The position numbers were made by a program, and so were the translations under genes. The notes under the pieces are model-generated. The model did not search any database, was not told where the DNA came from, and was given only the letters and a program-made list of their open reading frames with translations. From Nonomuraea solani (GTDB taxonomy: Bacteria; Actinomycetota; Actinomycetes; Streptosporangiales; Streptosporangiaceae): a DNA stretch of 64,000 bases. Shown piece after piece: positions 43,721 to 53,324 of this stretch; the first letter of the stretch is position 1; every line of letters begins with the position of its first letter. The DNA lies in NCBI RefSeq assembly GCF_900108335.1, contig NZ_FNVT01000031.1, positions 49,362-113,361 on the forward strand, read 5' to 3'.

Positions 43721-44146
43721 TCAGTAAGCAGACGCCGAGTTCTGCTTCGCCCAGTTCGTCTCGGCCTCGGAGCCCTCTGGAGGCGGCACGATTCCGTTGA
43801 TCATCCAGAGGTCTCTGCTGGTTTCGTCGACGTGGAACTCCCAATGCAGCCCTGTGTGCTGTTCGAGGTGGGGCTGCAGCATGCCCTTGATCCACTGGGC
43901 GGTCCGCCGGCGGCTGTCTTGGTCGGGATTACGCCGGGCGATGTGGTCGATGACGATGCGGATCCCGGCCGGGGTGGGTTCCCCGCCGACGTAGAAGTCC
44001 TCGGGCCGGGTTTCGTGGAACAGGGTGACCGCGTAGAACCGGGGCAGCCCGGCCTTTTCGTAGTGATCGGCGATGCGGGAGGCGAGTTGGTGTTTGTCGT
44101 CGTCGGTGAAGATCCCGGGGGTGTGATGAATGGTCCACAGTGGCAT
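43721..44146 (-). CDS. Tautomerase-family protein (cis-CaaD/PF14832 type)
   Basis: A 141-residue protein beginning M-P, leaving the catalytic Pro1 after Met removal. MPLWTIHHTPGIFTDDDKHQ, LPRFYAVTLFHETRP, GIRIVIDHIARR and WEFHVDETSRDLWMINGIVP match trimeric tautomerases such as cis-3-chloroacrylic-acid dehalogenase homologues. It acts in the cytosol on an enol or unsaturated acid, identity unknown. It is 27 bp downstream of the SDR gene in the same operon, under control of the HxlR regulator by position. Confidence 0.86.
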   Translation of the reverse strand: MPLWTIHHTPGIFTDDDKHQLASRIADHYEKAGLPRFYAVTLFHETRPEDFYVGGEPTPAGIRIVIDHIARRNPDQDSRRRTAQWIKGMLQPHLEQHTGLHWEFHVDETSRDLWMINGIVPPPEGSEAETNWAKQNSASAY

Positions 44147-44173
44147 GGCGGTTCGGTACTCCTCGGGTGATGG

Positions 44174-44875
44174 TCAGCCGGCAGATGAGAAGGTCAGGTG
44201 CTCCACGGGGCCGGAGAGAGCCGCTTTGACCGTGACGGTGACGTCGTCGGCGAGCACTTCCGTGTCGCCGGACTCGAGGCCGGCGACGATCCGCGCGGCG
44301 ATCTCGGCGGGCGTGGTCTTCGGCCGTTCGATGGCGGCGACCATGTCGGTGTCGATGAATCCCGCGTGCACGCCTACGACCTGGGTGTTCTGGGGCGCTA
44401 GTTCGAGTCGGAGCGAGTTCGTGACCGACCACGCCGCAGCTTTCGACGCCCCGTAGGCGCCGCTGCCGGCCAGCCAGGACAGCACGGAGTGCATGTTCAC
44501 GAGTGCGCCCCCGCCGTTGGCGGCCAGGATCGGCGCGAACGCCCGCGCCATCCGCAGCGACCCGAAGACGTTGACGTCAAATGTCTCGATGACGCTCTCG
44601 AGGCCGCCTGTCAGCAGTGCGGCCGGCAGCAGGACGCCGGCGTTGTTGAACACGATCTCGGCGTCGGCGGCGACCTTCGCGAGGGCGGCGACCGACTCCG
44701 CCGAGCGGACCTCGAGCTCGGCGGTGACCACCTCTGGACGTTCATCGATGTACGCCGCGCGCGCGGTGGAATACACCTTTCGCGCGCCGCGCGCCAGCAG
44801 TTCGTCCACGAGGGCCGCGCCGAGTCCGCGCCGGCCGCCGGTCACCACGGCCACCCTGCCCGTTACCGCAACCAT
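44174..44875 (-). CDS. Short-chain dehydrogenase/reductase
   Basis: A 233-residue SDR: VAVVTGGRRGLGAALVDELL (TGxxxGxG), FNNAGVLLPAAL, Ser of SVLSWLAGSGAYGASKAAAW with YxxxK. Short for the family but complete. ATG 44873-44875. It is divergent from the HxlR regulator, with tandem repeat operators in between, and is followed by the tautomerase. Substrate unknown. Confidence 0.88.
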   Translation of the reverse strand: MVAVTGRVAVVTGGRRGLGAALVDELLARGARKVYSTARAAYIDERPEVVTAELEVRSAESVAALAKVAADAEIVFNNAGVLLPAALLTGGLESVIETFDVNVFGSLRMARAFAPILAANGGGALVNMHSVLSWLAGSGAYGASKAAAWSVTNSLRLELAPQNTQVVGVHAGFIDTDMVAAIERPKTTPAEIAARIVAGLESGDTEVLADDVTVTVKAALSGPVEHLTFSSAG

Positions 44876-44888
44876 TGCACTCCTCTAC

Positions 44889-44953
44889 CTGGGTAACGAT
44901 GTCGTTAGTAAGATAAATCACGACACTGCTGGGTAATGCAAGCGTTAGTTAGA
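44889..44953. promoter_or_regulatory. Tandem HxlR operator-like repeats
   Basis: CTGGGTAACGATGTCGTTAG with TAAGA (44889-44913) and CTGGGTAATGCAAGCGTTAG with TTAGA (44929-44953) are imperfect direct repeats, 40 bp start to start, each with an inner inverted repeat (TAACG-N4-CGTTA in the first, less exact in the second). They fill the divergent spacer between the SDR start (44875) and the HxlR start. Strong candidate sites for an HxlR dimer controlling both sides. Confidence 0.7.
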
Positions 44954-44967
44954 ATGTCGGAGTGGCG

Positions 44968-45450
44968 ATGGAGTTCGAGGAGCGGCTGCGCGACCGGGAT
45001 GCCTGGTCGATCGGCGACGGGTGCTCGGCGGGGCGTGTGCTGGACCTGCTGAGCACCAAGACGGTGTTCCTGGTCATCCGCGAATGTTTCTATGGCACAA
45101 CCAGGTTCGATGACTTCGTGACGCGGATCGGGACCACGGCACCCGCGGTGTCACGGGCGCTCAAACAGCTGGAATCCGCACAGATCGTCGCGCGCGCCCC
45201 CTACCAGGAGCCGCGCAGACGGGCCCGCGACGAGTACCGGCTGACCGCGGCCGGCGAGGACCTGCTGCCAGTGTTCCTGTCGCTGTTGCAGTGGGGCGAC
45301 AAGTACCTGCAGGAGGGCCGCCCACCCCTGTCGTTCGTCGAGACCAGCACCGGCCGTGCCTTGAGAGTCCGCGTGACCGCCGACCCGACGCCGGAGACGA
45401 CGTCCGACGACATTGAGATCCAACTGAACCCCGCATGGCGGCGCGGCTAG
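44968..45450 (+). CDS. HxlR-family transcriptional regulator
   Basis: A 160-residue winged-helix protein: AWSIGDGCSAGRVLDLLSTK, TVFLVIRECFYGTTRFDDFV, IGTTAPAVSRALKQLESAQI with a basic wing (APYQEPRRRARDEYRLTAAG) are HxlR hallmarks. I prefer ATG 44968 with GGAG at 44959-44962 over GTG 44962. It is divergent from the SDR/tautomerase operon, and sits over tandem operators. Confidence 0.88.
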   Translation: MEFEERLRDRDAWSIGDGCSAGRVLDLLSTKTVFLVIRECFYGTTRFDDFVTRIGTTAPAVSRALKQLESAQIVARAPYQEPRRRARDEYRLTAAGEDLLPVFLSLLQWGDKYLQEGRPPLSFVETSTGRALRVRVTADPTPETTSDDIEIQLNPAWRRG

Positions 45451-45613
45451 CGCCTTCGACTCGTACGCCTCCGGCTGGATGCCGAGCTCACGCGTGGAGT
45501 ACTCGCCAAACCGCTTCAGGTACGGCGAGACGTGGGCCAGGTCCTCCTCCAGGGGCTGGCGGACGATCTCGGCGATGTCCGGGACGTCGTGGAGATCACC
45601 GTGTTCTCGGAAG

Positions 45614-47728
45614 TCATGGCCAGGGCGTGAAGCCCTCGTGCCGGACGACCCAGCTCCCGTCCTTCGGGAAGCCCGGGCAGTCGGTGTCCGAGCCGTCCCA
45701 GCCGGCCGCCATGAGGGAGACGGCGGCGAGCACGCCGCCGTTGGCCGACAGGTAGATCGGCAGCAGGCTGCCGAACTGCGGGACCTGGCCGGTGGGCAGG
45801 AAGGTGTTCTTGCCCGTCTCCATGAGGAGGGCGTCCACGGCCAGGTCGGGGCGGCCGAGCCGGGTGGCGGTCATCGCCATGGTGGGGAAGTCCCAGCCCC
45901 AGGCGGTGTCCCACTGCCAGTCGGCGAGCACGTCCAGGAGTGTGGCCTCCATGATGGCGGGGTCGATGAGCGGGTTCTCGGGGACGACACCGAGGGCGCA
46001 CAACAGCGAGGGGTGGTCGTCGCGGCGCAGGTACGGCTCGGTGGCGATGGCGGTGTAGACACCGTCACGCTGGTGGGGCCGAGCCAGGTTGTCCTGGATG
46101 TGCTGCCAGTCTTCGCGCCGCCTGAGACCGGAGCGTTCCCGCCAGCGCTGCGCGATCTCCAGGCCCCACCACCAGTAGGCGAGCTCGAACGTCGGGTCCT
46201 CGGTGGCCCGGGCGTCGTAGAACTCCTGGGCCGGCATGACGGGGGCGGGCAGGTGATAGGTGCCGTCGCGTTCTTCGACGAAGGACGCCATGAACAGCGC
46301 GGTCTCCTCGACCAGTTCGGCGAAGCGGGTCACCAGCCGTTCCCGCTGCGGCTCCGTACGGCCGCGGTGGAGCAGTTCGAGGAGGTAGAGCGGGTGCGGC
46401 TGCTGCCAGACGAGCAGGGCGCCGATGTGGGACGGGCTCTCGCGGCCGTCCGAGGCGACGTGTTTGGGCCAGCGGGCGCCGGCGTAGTGCTGGCGGCGGG
46501 CGGTCTCCTGGGCGACGTCCAGGATGGTCAGGTACCAGTTGAGGCTGCGTTCCAGCAGGTCGGGGCGGCCCCAGGGGGCGAGCTGGGCGGCGTGCCACCA
46601 GTGCATCTCCAGATGGAACTTGCCGTACCAGGAGTTGGTGGTCAGGCCGGTCTCCTGCGGCGGGGTGCTGCCGGAGCAGTTGACCGCGTTGAGGTACTGC
46701 GACAGGATCACGCGGCGTTCCAGCTCGGCGGCGCGCGGGTCGGTGCTGCCGGTGAGGTCGATGGCGGCGCCCGTGGTCCAGAACTCGCGCCACCAGGCGT
46801 TCGCGGCGCCCTCGATCGTCAGGAACTCACCGCGGCCCAGCGCGCCCGCGTCCTCCGGGGCGAAGGTGGCCACGAGCTCCAGGGCGGTGCCGGAGGTCTT
46901 CAGCTCGAAGGTGTGCGGCTCGGCGGCGGTTGCGATCTCGCCTTCCGACCAGTCCAGGCGCACCACGTACGTGGTGTCGTCGAGCGTCCGATCGAAGCGG
47001 CAGGCGCGCTCGCCGAGGGGCCGCAGCACCGTGGTGTGCCTGTCCGGAGCCGTCCAGTCGGAGGTCGCGAAGAAGCCGTCACTGGCGTACGGGAAACGCA
47101 CCGCGACGGCGGCCTGGCCGGTGGCGAGCAGGTCCGACTCGATGCGGAAGGCCACGCGGGCGCGGCGCGGATCGGCGACCGTGGTCACCCGAACCTGGTG
47201 CCCGGCGTAGGTGAAGACGCTGGTGATGGTGCCGGTCCACAGGTCAAGAAGCTGATGCGGCTCTTTCAGGGCCCCGGGGTCCTCCTCTGGCGCGCCCCCG
47301 GCCTCCGGCCTCAGCATGAGTCCGATGCGGCCGAGGTCGAGCCGGTGGGGGTTGGCGTGCAGCCAGGCTCCGGCGCGGAATTCCTCCGGGATCTCACCGC
47401 CCATCATCGAGTTCATGTCGAACTTGTCCGGATACGCGACAGGGCCGCGAGGGCTGTCATAGGTGGTCATCGCGTCGGCGAGCACAAAGTTGTCCGGGTT
47501 GGGCATCGCGTGCCAGCCCCACGTGGACATGGTCGCCGTGTTCACCGCGAGCCGCCCTTCGGGGAAGGCGGTGGCCTGGTCGTGGTAGGCGGGGAAGGTC
47601 TGCATGCCGGTGATGTCGGCGGTGTAGGCGAAGTCGCCGTTGCCGACGGTCAGCGCGGCCGCGGGATCGGCCTGCGCGATCTCGACGGTGTGGCGGCGGA
47701 CCAGCGCCTGCCTGTCGATCTTGGTCAA
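45614..47728 (-). CDS. GH65-like (alpha/alpha)6 glycoside hydrolase
   Basis: About 704 residues. The protein has an N-terminal beta-rich part and a helical barrel with WYGKFHLEMHWWHAAQLAPW, DFPTMAMTATRLGRPDLAVD, ANGGVLAAVSLMAAGWDG and QWDTAWGWDF, all features of GH65/GH95-type enzymes. No signal peptide, so it acts in the cytosol. The exact sugar is unknown. TTG at 47728 with GGGAAG upstream is preferred to TTG at 47749, which overlaps the GH2 stop. It is the last gene of the glycan-use operon. 45451-45613 is empty. Confidence 0.75.
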   Translation of the reverse strand: MTKIDRQALVRRHTVEIAQADPAAALTVGNGDFAYTADITGMQTFPAYHDQATAFPEGRLAVNTATMSTWGWHAMPNPDNFVLADAMTTYDSPRGPVAYPDKFDMNSMMGGEIPEEFRAGAWLHANPHRLDLGRIGLMLRPEAGGAPEEDPGALKEPHQLLDLWTGTITSVFTYAGHQVRVTTVADPRRARVAFRIESDLLATGQAAVAVRFPYASDGFFATSDWTAPDRHTTVLRPLGERACRFDRTLDDTTYVVRLDWSEGEIATAAEPHTFELKTSGTALELVATFAPEDAGALGRGEFLTIEGAANAWWREFWTTGAAIDLTGSTDPRAAELERRVILSQYLNAVNCSGSTPPQETGLTTNSWYGKFHLEMHWWHAAQLAPWGRPDLLERSLNWYLTILDVAQETARRQHYAGARWPKHVASDGRESPSHIGALLVWQQPHPLYLLELLHRGRTEPQRERLVTRFAELVEETALFMASFVEERDGTYHLPAPVMPAQEFYDARATEDPTFELAYWWWGLEIAQRWRERSGLRRREDWQHIQDNLARPHQRDGVYTAIATEPYLRRDDHPSLLCALGVVPENPLIDPAIMEATLLDVLADWQWDTAWGWDFPTMAMTATRLGRPDLAVDALLMETGKNTFLPTGQVPQFGSLLPIYLSANGGVLAAVSLMAAGWDGSDTDCPGFPKDGSWVVRHEGFTPWP

Positions 47729-47741
47729 GGGTTCTTCCCTG

Positions 47742-50150
47742 CTATTCAACGGTGATCAGGATTTCGGCCGGGTCGCAGTCCGGGGCGGTGGCGATCACGT
47801 GGATCTTCCCGGGACCGGTGGGGCGCAGGACGGCCAGGGCGCGGCCGTCGTGGGTGCGGCGTTCGGCCGCGTCGAAGCGTTCTTCCGTGGCCGGGCAGGC
47901 GCTGCCGAACCCGGCAGCCACTCCCGCGCCCGACACCTCCAGCCGGACCGGACGGTCGGCCGAGGTGTACGAAGTCCCGTCGGCATCGGTCAGGGTGAGG
48001 GTGACGTAGGCGAGGTCACCGCCCGTGGCCGAGACGGTGAGCCGGTCGGCCTCGGCGCGCAACCGCACGGGGCCGGTCGCGGACCGCAGCAGATCCCGGC
48101 CGGCCTCGGTGCCGTCGCGGTAGGCGACGGCGAGCAGTTCGCCCGGCTCGTACGCCGCCTCGAACGCGGTCCGGAAGCGCTCCACCGGCTGCCGTCCCAG
48201 CGAGCGGCCGTTGAGCAGGAGCTCGATCTCGTCAGCGTCGCTGTAGACCTCGACCGTGATGGGCTCGCCTTCATACCCCGGCCAGGTCCAGCTCGCGATC
48301 GTGTCACTCCACGCCCAGGGGCTGCCGATGAACGTCCTGCCGTGGTGCTCGGGCCGCCACACCGCCAGGTAGGGCCGGCTGCGCAGGCCGAAGACGATCT
48401 CCCGGTAGTAAGAGGCGGGACGGCGGTGGCCGGTGATGTCGATGTCGCCGCAATCGGCCGTCAGGTGCGGGTACGGGGCGTTGTGCGGCGGCCGCGCATC
48501 GTCCGAACTCGCGTACTGGGCCCGGCCGATGCCGACTTCGCCCAGGTAGTCCCAGCCGGTCCAGGTGAAGTCGCCGATCACCGTGCTGTACTGCCGGACC
48601 AGCGCCCAGTTGCGGTCGATGCGGGTGGGGAAGGTCTCGGTGCCCAGGATGATCCGGTCCGGGAACCTCTCCCGGTCGAGCGCGTAGCGGCTGTCGGAGT
48701 AGTTCATGCCGGCCACGTCGAGCACGCCGTACGACTCGGCGGTGCGCTCGGTGACCAGGTCGGAGACGGCGACGGCGTTCATCGCGTCCCCTGCGTCGGC
48801 CATCAGGGTGTTGATGCCCGCGCCCTGGTCCTCGGCCGCCTGCCGCATGAAGGCGCCCAGCTCGGACATGACGGCCAGCATGTTGTTGATCGCGTTGGTG
48901 ACGTAGCGGGTGCCGTCCAGGGCGCGGACCTTCTCGGCCAGCCTGCGGCCCCAGGCGGCGCCGGACGGGCTGCCGGTCTCGGGGATCTCGTTGCCGATCG
49001 AGTACATGATGACGCTGGGATGGTTGAAGTCCTTGGCGACCATCGCCTCGATGTCACGTTCCCACCACTCGGGGAAATTCAGGCTGTAGTCGTACGGGCT
49101 CTTGGCCGAGGTCCACACATCGAACGTCTCGTCCACGACCAGCATGCCGAGCCGGTCACAGGCCTCCAGCATGGCCTTGCTCATCGGCTGGTGGGACATG
49201 CGGATCGCGTTGAAGCCCGCCTCTTTGAGCAGTTCCACGCGGCGTTCCTCGGCGCGGGCGAAGGTGGCCGCGCCGAGCACGCCGTTGTCGTGGTGCACGC
49301 ACGCGCCGCGCAGCTTGACGCTCTCGCCGTTGATCCGCAGGCCGTGCTGAGGGTCCAGGCGCAGCGACCGGATGCCGAAGGCGACCCGCTCGGCGTCGAG
49401 GCCGGTGAGGCTGACGTCGCAGGTGTACAGGGCGGGCGCGTCGACGCTCCACAGAGCGGGGTCGCGCACGTAGAACCGCTGCCGGGCGATCGCGGACTCG
49501 CCGGGCAGCGCGGTCACCTTCGAGCCACCCGATGCCACCACGATCCCGGCGGCGTCGCGAAGCTCGGTGACCAGGTCGAGCGTCCTGATTTCGATCGAGT
49601 CGTTCAGCACGGTCGTGGCGACCTCGACCACCGCGCGCTCGGCGTCGATGTCCGGCGTGGTGACGCGGACGCCCGCGGGCGCGATCCGGACCAGGTCGCC
49701 GACGAGCAGCCACGTCTCGCGGTAGATGCCCGCGCCGGTGTACCAGCGCGAGTCCTGGTGGGCGCGGCATTCGACGCGGATCTCGTTGTCCTCGCCGTAC
49801 CGCAGGAACCGGCCGGCGTCGATGCGGAAGAGCGAATACCCGTAAGGACGCTGGCCCGCGTAGTCGCCGTTGATGTGCACCGTCGCGTCACGATGGACGC
49901 CCTCGAACTCGATCGCGATGCTCTTGCCCCGGTGCTCCTCCGGGACGAAGAACGTCTTGCGGTACTCGTACACCCCGCTCGGGAAGTACGCGCCGGCAGC
50001 ACCCTCCTCGGAAGCCACCCGCTCGCCCGAGATCATCGCGTCGTGCGGCAGCGTCACCTCCTGGTACGGGACCACCACCCCGGCCAGCTCGGCGAAGGGG
50101 TTGACCTTCGGCCGCACCTGCCAGCCGTCGTTGAAGGACGTGCGGATCAC
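47742..50150 (-). CDS. Glycoside hydrolase family 2 (beta-galactosidase/glucuronidase-like)
   Basis: An 802-residue GH2 enzyme: jelly-roll (residues about 1-180), Ig-like domain (to ~275), TIM barrel from RINGESVKLRGACVHHDNGV, with acid/base Glu388 in MYSIGNEIPE and nucleophile Glu505 in LGTETFP; C-terminal Ig-like domains (about 600-802) with DADEIELLLNGRSLG and VTLTLTDADG. No signal peptide. Such enzymes remove terminal beta-galactosyl, beta-mannosyl or beta-glucuronyl units. Its ATG overlaps the stop of the GH3 gene by 4 bp. Confidence 0.92.
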   Translation of the reverse strand: MIRTSFNDGWQVRPKVNPFAELAGVVVPYQEVTLPHDAMISGERVASEEGAAGAYFPSGVYEYRKTFFVPEEHRGKSIAIEFEGVHRDATVHINGDYAGQRPYGYSLFRIDAGRFLRYGEDNEIRVECRAHQDSRWYTGAGIYRETWLLVGDLVRIAPAGVRVTTPDIDAERAVVEVATTVLNDSIEIRTLDLVTELRDAAGIVVASGGSKVTALPGESAIARQRFYVRDPALWSVDAPALYTCDVSLTGLDAERVAFGIRSLRLDPQHGLRINGESVKLRGACVHHDNGVLGAATFARAEERRVELLKEAGFNAIRMSHQPMSKAMLEACDRLGMLVVDETFDVWTSAKSPYDYSLNFPEWWERDIEAMVAKDFNHPSVIMYSIGNEIPETGSPSGAAWGRRLAEKVRALDGTRYVTNAINNMLAVMSELGAFMRQAAEDQGAGINTLMADAGDAMNAVAVSDLVTERTAESYGVLDVAGMNYSDSRYALDRERFPDRIILGTETFPTRIDRNWALVRQYSTVIGDFTWTGWDYLGEVGIGRAQYASSDDARPPHNAPYPHLTADCGDIDITGHRRPASYYREIVFGLRSRPYLAVWRPEHHGRTFIGSPWAWSDTIASWTWPGYEGEPITVEVYSDADEIELLLNGRSLGRQPVERFRTAFEAAYEPGELLAVAYRDGTEAGRDLLRSATGPVRLRAEADRLTVSATGGDLAYVTLTLTDADGTSYTSADRPVRLEVSGAGVAAGFGSACPATEERFDAAERRTHDGRALAVLRPTGPGKIHVIATAPDCDPAEILITVE

Positions 50151-51946
50151 TTGTACTCCAGTCCGAAGCCTTCGGGGAACAGGACGTCGTCGAGGTCGTT
50201 CGGCACGTCGGCCTGGTTGCGTTCGACGGCGGTCATGCTGCGGGGCAGCTGGAACGGCAGCCGGCCGCGCATCGCGCCCGGGGCCACCAGGGCGTGCGCC
50301 AGCGCCGCGTTCCCGGAGCCGAAGCTGCCGACGATCGCGGTGGCGAGGTCGGCGAGCGGCGTCAGGACGGCCGGGCGTTCGAGCTTGACGTCCACGATCA
50401 CCGGTCCGATCGCGGCCAGCTCCCGCACCCGCGCCACCGTCTCCTCGGCGAAGTCGAGGCTGCCGGCGTGGAAGTACGGCTCCAGGAACATGCCGTCGCG
50501 CTGCTCGAAGGGCGCGTCGAGCCGGACGACGATGACGTCGGCCTCCTCAGGGCGATCCACCCCTTCGGGGAAGGCGCCGCCTTCGACGTACACGCGGGCC
50601 GTCGGCGCCAGGGGCAGCAGGCCGTCGTTCTTGAGCAGCACCAGCGACCCGACCTGGACGTCGAACCCGGCCGTGACGGCCTCCGGGGTGCCGGCGCGCT
50701 CCGGCGCCTCGGCATAGGGGTCGTCGAACAGGCCCAGCTCGAACTTGACCGCGAGCAGCCGGGCGAGCGATTCGTCCAGCCGCGACTCGGGGACGGTGCC
50801 GTCCTCGACGAGGGAGAGCAGCACGTCGGTGCACTCCTCGCCGCCGAGCTGGTCGCAGCCGGCGTCCAGGATCCTGGCCACGCGCCCGGCGCGGCTGAGG
50901 TGTTCCACGCCCCAGGCCCGCGCCGGGCTGTAGGGGCTGTCGGTGACGAGCTGCCAGTCGGTGCAGACCACGCCGTCGTAGCCGAGGTCCTCGCGCAGGA
51001 TGCCGGTGATGACGCCCTTGTTGAAGCCGAACCCGACCTCCTCGATCGCCCGCCCCTTGTGGACGGCGCCGACGGGCATGCCGTAGTACGGCATGATGGC
51101 CGACGTGCCGGCGTCGATCGCCTCCAGGAACGGCTGCAGGTGGTGGTCGAACAGGCCGCCCGGGTAGACCTGCTCGCGCCCGTACGGGAAGTGCGGGTCC
51201 TCGCCGTCCTTCTGCGGGCCGCCGCCGGGGAAGTGCTTGGTCATGCACGCCACGCTGGTGGCGTCGAGCGATTCGCCCTGGAAGCCCTCCAGGTAGGCGC
51301 GCACGTAGGCGGTGGTCAGCTCGGCGCTGGGACCGAAGGTGCCGGACTGGCGGGCCCAGCGCGGCTCGGTCGCCAGGTCGATCTGCGGGTGCAGGGCCGA
51401 CCGGATGCCGATCGCCCGGTACTCCTGGCGGGCGATGCGGGCGAACTCGCGCACCGCGTCGACGTCGCGCAGCGCGGCCAGGCCCATGGCCTCCGGCCAG
51501 CGGGAGAACGCTCCGGACAGCATCGAGGTGGCGAGATTGTCGCCGCCCGAGTGGCACGGGTCGGTCGAGATGGTGACCGGGATGCCGAGCCGGGTCTGCT
51601 CGGCGAGTTTCTGCACCCGGTTGTGCCAGAGCGCCGCGACCTTCGCCTCGCCCGGCAACATGATCACGTTGAAGTGGGTGATGAACTGCCGCTGGATGGT
51701 GTGCGAGGTGGAGTGCGGCATCAGCATGGCGCCGGTCTCGACGGGCGAGCCATCCTGGCCGGCCTCGATCATCGGGTGGAAGAACTGCCCGGCCTTCTCC
51801 TCGACGGTCATCCGCGAGATGAGGTCGCGGACCCGCTGGGCGACGGGCAGGCGGGGGTCCTCGTAGGGGTCCATGACGCCGTTGCCGTTGAGATCACGGT
51901 AGACGGTGCCGTCGGGGGCCTGTGAGGTGACGAGCCACTCGGACAT
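50147..51946 (-). CDS. Glycoside hydrolase family 3 (599 aa)
   Basis: A two-domain GH3: barrel with RVRDLISRMTVEEKAGQFFH, MTKHFPGGGPQKDGEDPHFP and nucleophile Asp330 in YDGVVCTDWQL; alpha/beta sandwich with LVLLKNDGLLPLAPTARVYV. The N-terminus has DLNGNGVMDPYEDP (19-32), a calcium-loop-like segment. No signal peptide, so intracellular. Beta-glucosidase, xylosidase or similar is likely; acid/base Glu is not certain from motif alone. It is followed by GH2 (4-bp overlap) and preceded by the MFS carrier. Confidence 0.9.
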   Translation of the reverse strand: MSEWLVTSQAPDGTVYRDLNGNGVMDPYEDPRLPVAQRVRDLISRMTVEEKAGQFFHPMIEAGQDGSPVETGAMLMPHSTSHTIQRQFITHFNVIMLPGEAKVAALWHNRVQKLAEQTRLGIPVTISTDPCHSGGDNLATSMLSGAFSRWPEAMGLAALRDVDAVREFARIARQEYRAIGIRSALHPQIDLATEPRWARQSGTFGPSAELTTAYVRAYLEGFQGESLDATSVACMTKHFPGGGPQKDGEDPHFPYGREQVYPGGLFDHHLQPFLEAIDAGTSAIMPYYGMPVGAVHKGRAIEEVGFGFNKGVITGILREDLGYDGVVCTDWQLVTDSPYSPARAWGVEHLSRAGRVARILDAGCDQLGGEECTDVLLSLVEDGTVPESRLDESLARLLAVKFELGLFDDPYAEAPERAGTPEAVTAGFDVQVGSLVLLKNDGLLPLAPTARVYVEGGAFPEGVDRPEEADVIVVRLDAPFEQRDGMFLEPYFHAGSLDFAEETVARVRELAAIGPVIVDVKLERPAVLTPLADLATAIVGSFGSGNAALAHALVAPGAMRGRLPFQLPRSMTAVERNQADVPNDLDDVLFPEGFGLEYK

Positions 51947-51963
51947 GAACTTCTTTCTCTCGT

Positions 51964-53277
51964 TCAGCGGACGGATTTGACGCGCAGCAGCACCACCAGG
52001 CCGCTGGCCAGGGTGAAAGCTCCCGCGACGTAGAAGAGCAGGGCGTAGTTCTTGTCTGCCCCGGTGGCGCCGATCGCCAGGAACAGTGGCGCGACGAGGG
52101 GCGCGACGCCCTGCGCGATCGAGTTGGCGAAGCCGTAGATGCCGATGTAGCGGCCGGCGTCGGTCTCCCGGTCGGGCAGCACGTCCAGCATCAGCGCCTG
52201 GTCCACGGCCGAGAACACGCCGATGCCGAGATTGCCCAGCATCGCTCCGACCATGATCAGCGGTACTGTGGGCGAGAGCGCCATGACGACCGCGCCGATC
52301 GCGACGACGGCGCCGCCGAGCAGCACGAAGATCCGGCGGCGGCGAAACCTGTCGGACAGGAACCCGCCGCCGATCGCGCCGATCATGGCGGCGACGATGC
52401 CACCGAGCCCGAAGGCGGCCATGATCCCCGCCACGTCCGCCACCCTCACGTCCATCCGGTCGGCCAGGAAGAACGCGGTGAAGGTCGAGTAGAAGGTGAC
52501 GCCGGCCATGAACAGGAGCTTGCCGAGCCAGTTCCAGGCGAAGTCAGGGTTGCGGCGCGGGCTGAAGAGGTAGGGCCGGATCAGCAGCCGGGCGCTGAAA
52601 CGCTCTTCCGCCTTGGGCAGGTGGCGGCTGTCGCTCTCGCGTACGAACACGATGAACAGCGCCAGGGCCACCGCGCCGATCGCACCGGGCACCAGGAACA
52701 GCAGCAGGTTGTTCCCCGTCACCGCGCCCGCCATGATCGTTCCGCTGACGGGCGCGAGCTGCTGGACGACGCCGGACAGGCCGGCCACCTTGCCGCGCTG
52801 GGACTCCGGCAGGCGGTCGGCCTGCGAGGCGGTCAGCAGGGTCATGACCGAACCCCAGCCGATCTGCGCCAGCATCCAGCCGATGGTGAGCACCAGGATG
52901 GTGGGGGCCTGGGCCAGCACCACGAGGGCGACGACGCCGAGGACGGTCAGGCCGATCAGGTACGGTCGGCGGCGGCCGAGCCGGGTTCGCGCGCGGTCGC
53001 TGAGCATCCCGAGCACCGGGGTCGTCAGTAGCGCGGCGATGGCTCCGGCTCCGGTGACGTAGCCGAGATACTCCTCGTTGTCGGGGGCGAGCTGGGCGAC
53101 CCTGATCGCCAGGGAGATCGAGATGGGCGTGACCAGCGCCATGAAGGCGCCGAATACGGCGATGACCAGGAGCCAGATGTAGCCGGCGCCCACCTTGGGC
53201 AGGTCGTCGGTGGGCGCGACGGCCGGTCCGGCGGCAGGCGGGTCGATGGGTGGCTGGTCGGCGTGGGTGAATGCCAT
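51964..53277 (-). CDS. MFS sugar transporter (glycoside uptake candidate)
   Basis: A 437-residue protein with 12 predicted TM helices after a 35-residue N-terminal tail (YIWLLVIAVFGAFMALVTPI, GLTVLGVVALVVLAQAPTIL). Motif DRARTRLGRRRPYLIG corresponds to the conserved loop 2-3 of MFS/GPH carriers. ATG 53275-53277 is preferred to 53307 because the upstream part lacks an RBS. Between GH genes, it is the best candidate for importing the glycan fragments. Substrate unknown. Confidence 0.88.
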   Translation of the reverse strand: MAFTHADQPPIDPPAAGPAVAPTDDLPKVGAGYIWLLVIAVFGAFMALVTPISISLAIRVAQLAPDNEEYLGYVTGAGAIAALLTTPVLGMLSDRARTRLGRRRPYLIGLTVLGVVALVVLAQAPTILVLTIGWMLAQIGWGSVMTLLTASQADRLPESQRGKVAGLSGVVQQLAPVSGTIMAGAVTGNNLLLFLVPGAIGAVALALFIVFVRESDSRHLPKAEERFSARLLIRPYLFSPRRNPDFAWNWLGKLLFMAGVTFYSTFTAFFLADRMDVRVADVAGIMAAFGLGGIVAAMIGAIGGGFLSDRFRRRRIFVLLGGAVVAIGAVVMALSPTVPLIMVGAMLGNLGIGVFSAVDQALMLDVLPDRETDAGRYIGIYGFANSIAQGVAPLVAPLFLAIGATGADKNYALLFYVAGAFTLASGLVVLLRVKSVR

Positions 53278-53324
53278 GGAAACCTCGCAGGGGGATGAGT
53301 GCGGCATTCGCAGAGATGGGAGGG

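Noticed and set aside
45479..47755. 758-codon plus-strand frame opposite the GH65-like gene
   Set aside because: No family motifs and composition typical of antisense shadows.
47640..50717. 1025-codon plus-strand frame opposite GH2
   Set aside because: Spans the boundary of two real minus-strand genes, no motifs; antisense shadow.
50294..51925. 543-codon plus frame opposite GH3
   Set aside because: Antisense shadow; GH3 catalytic motifs are on the minus strand.
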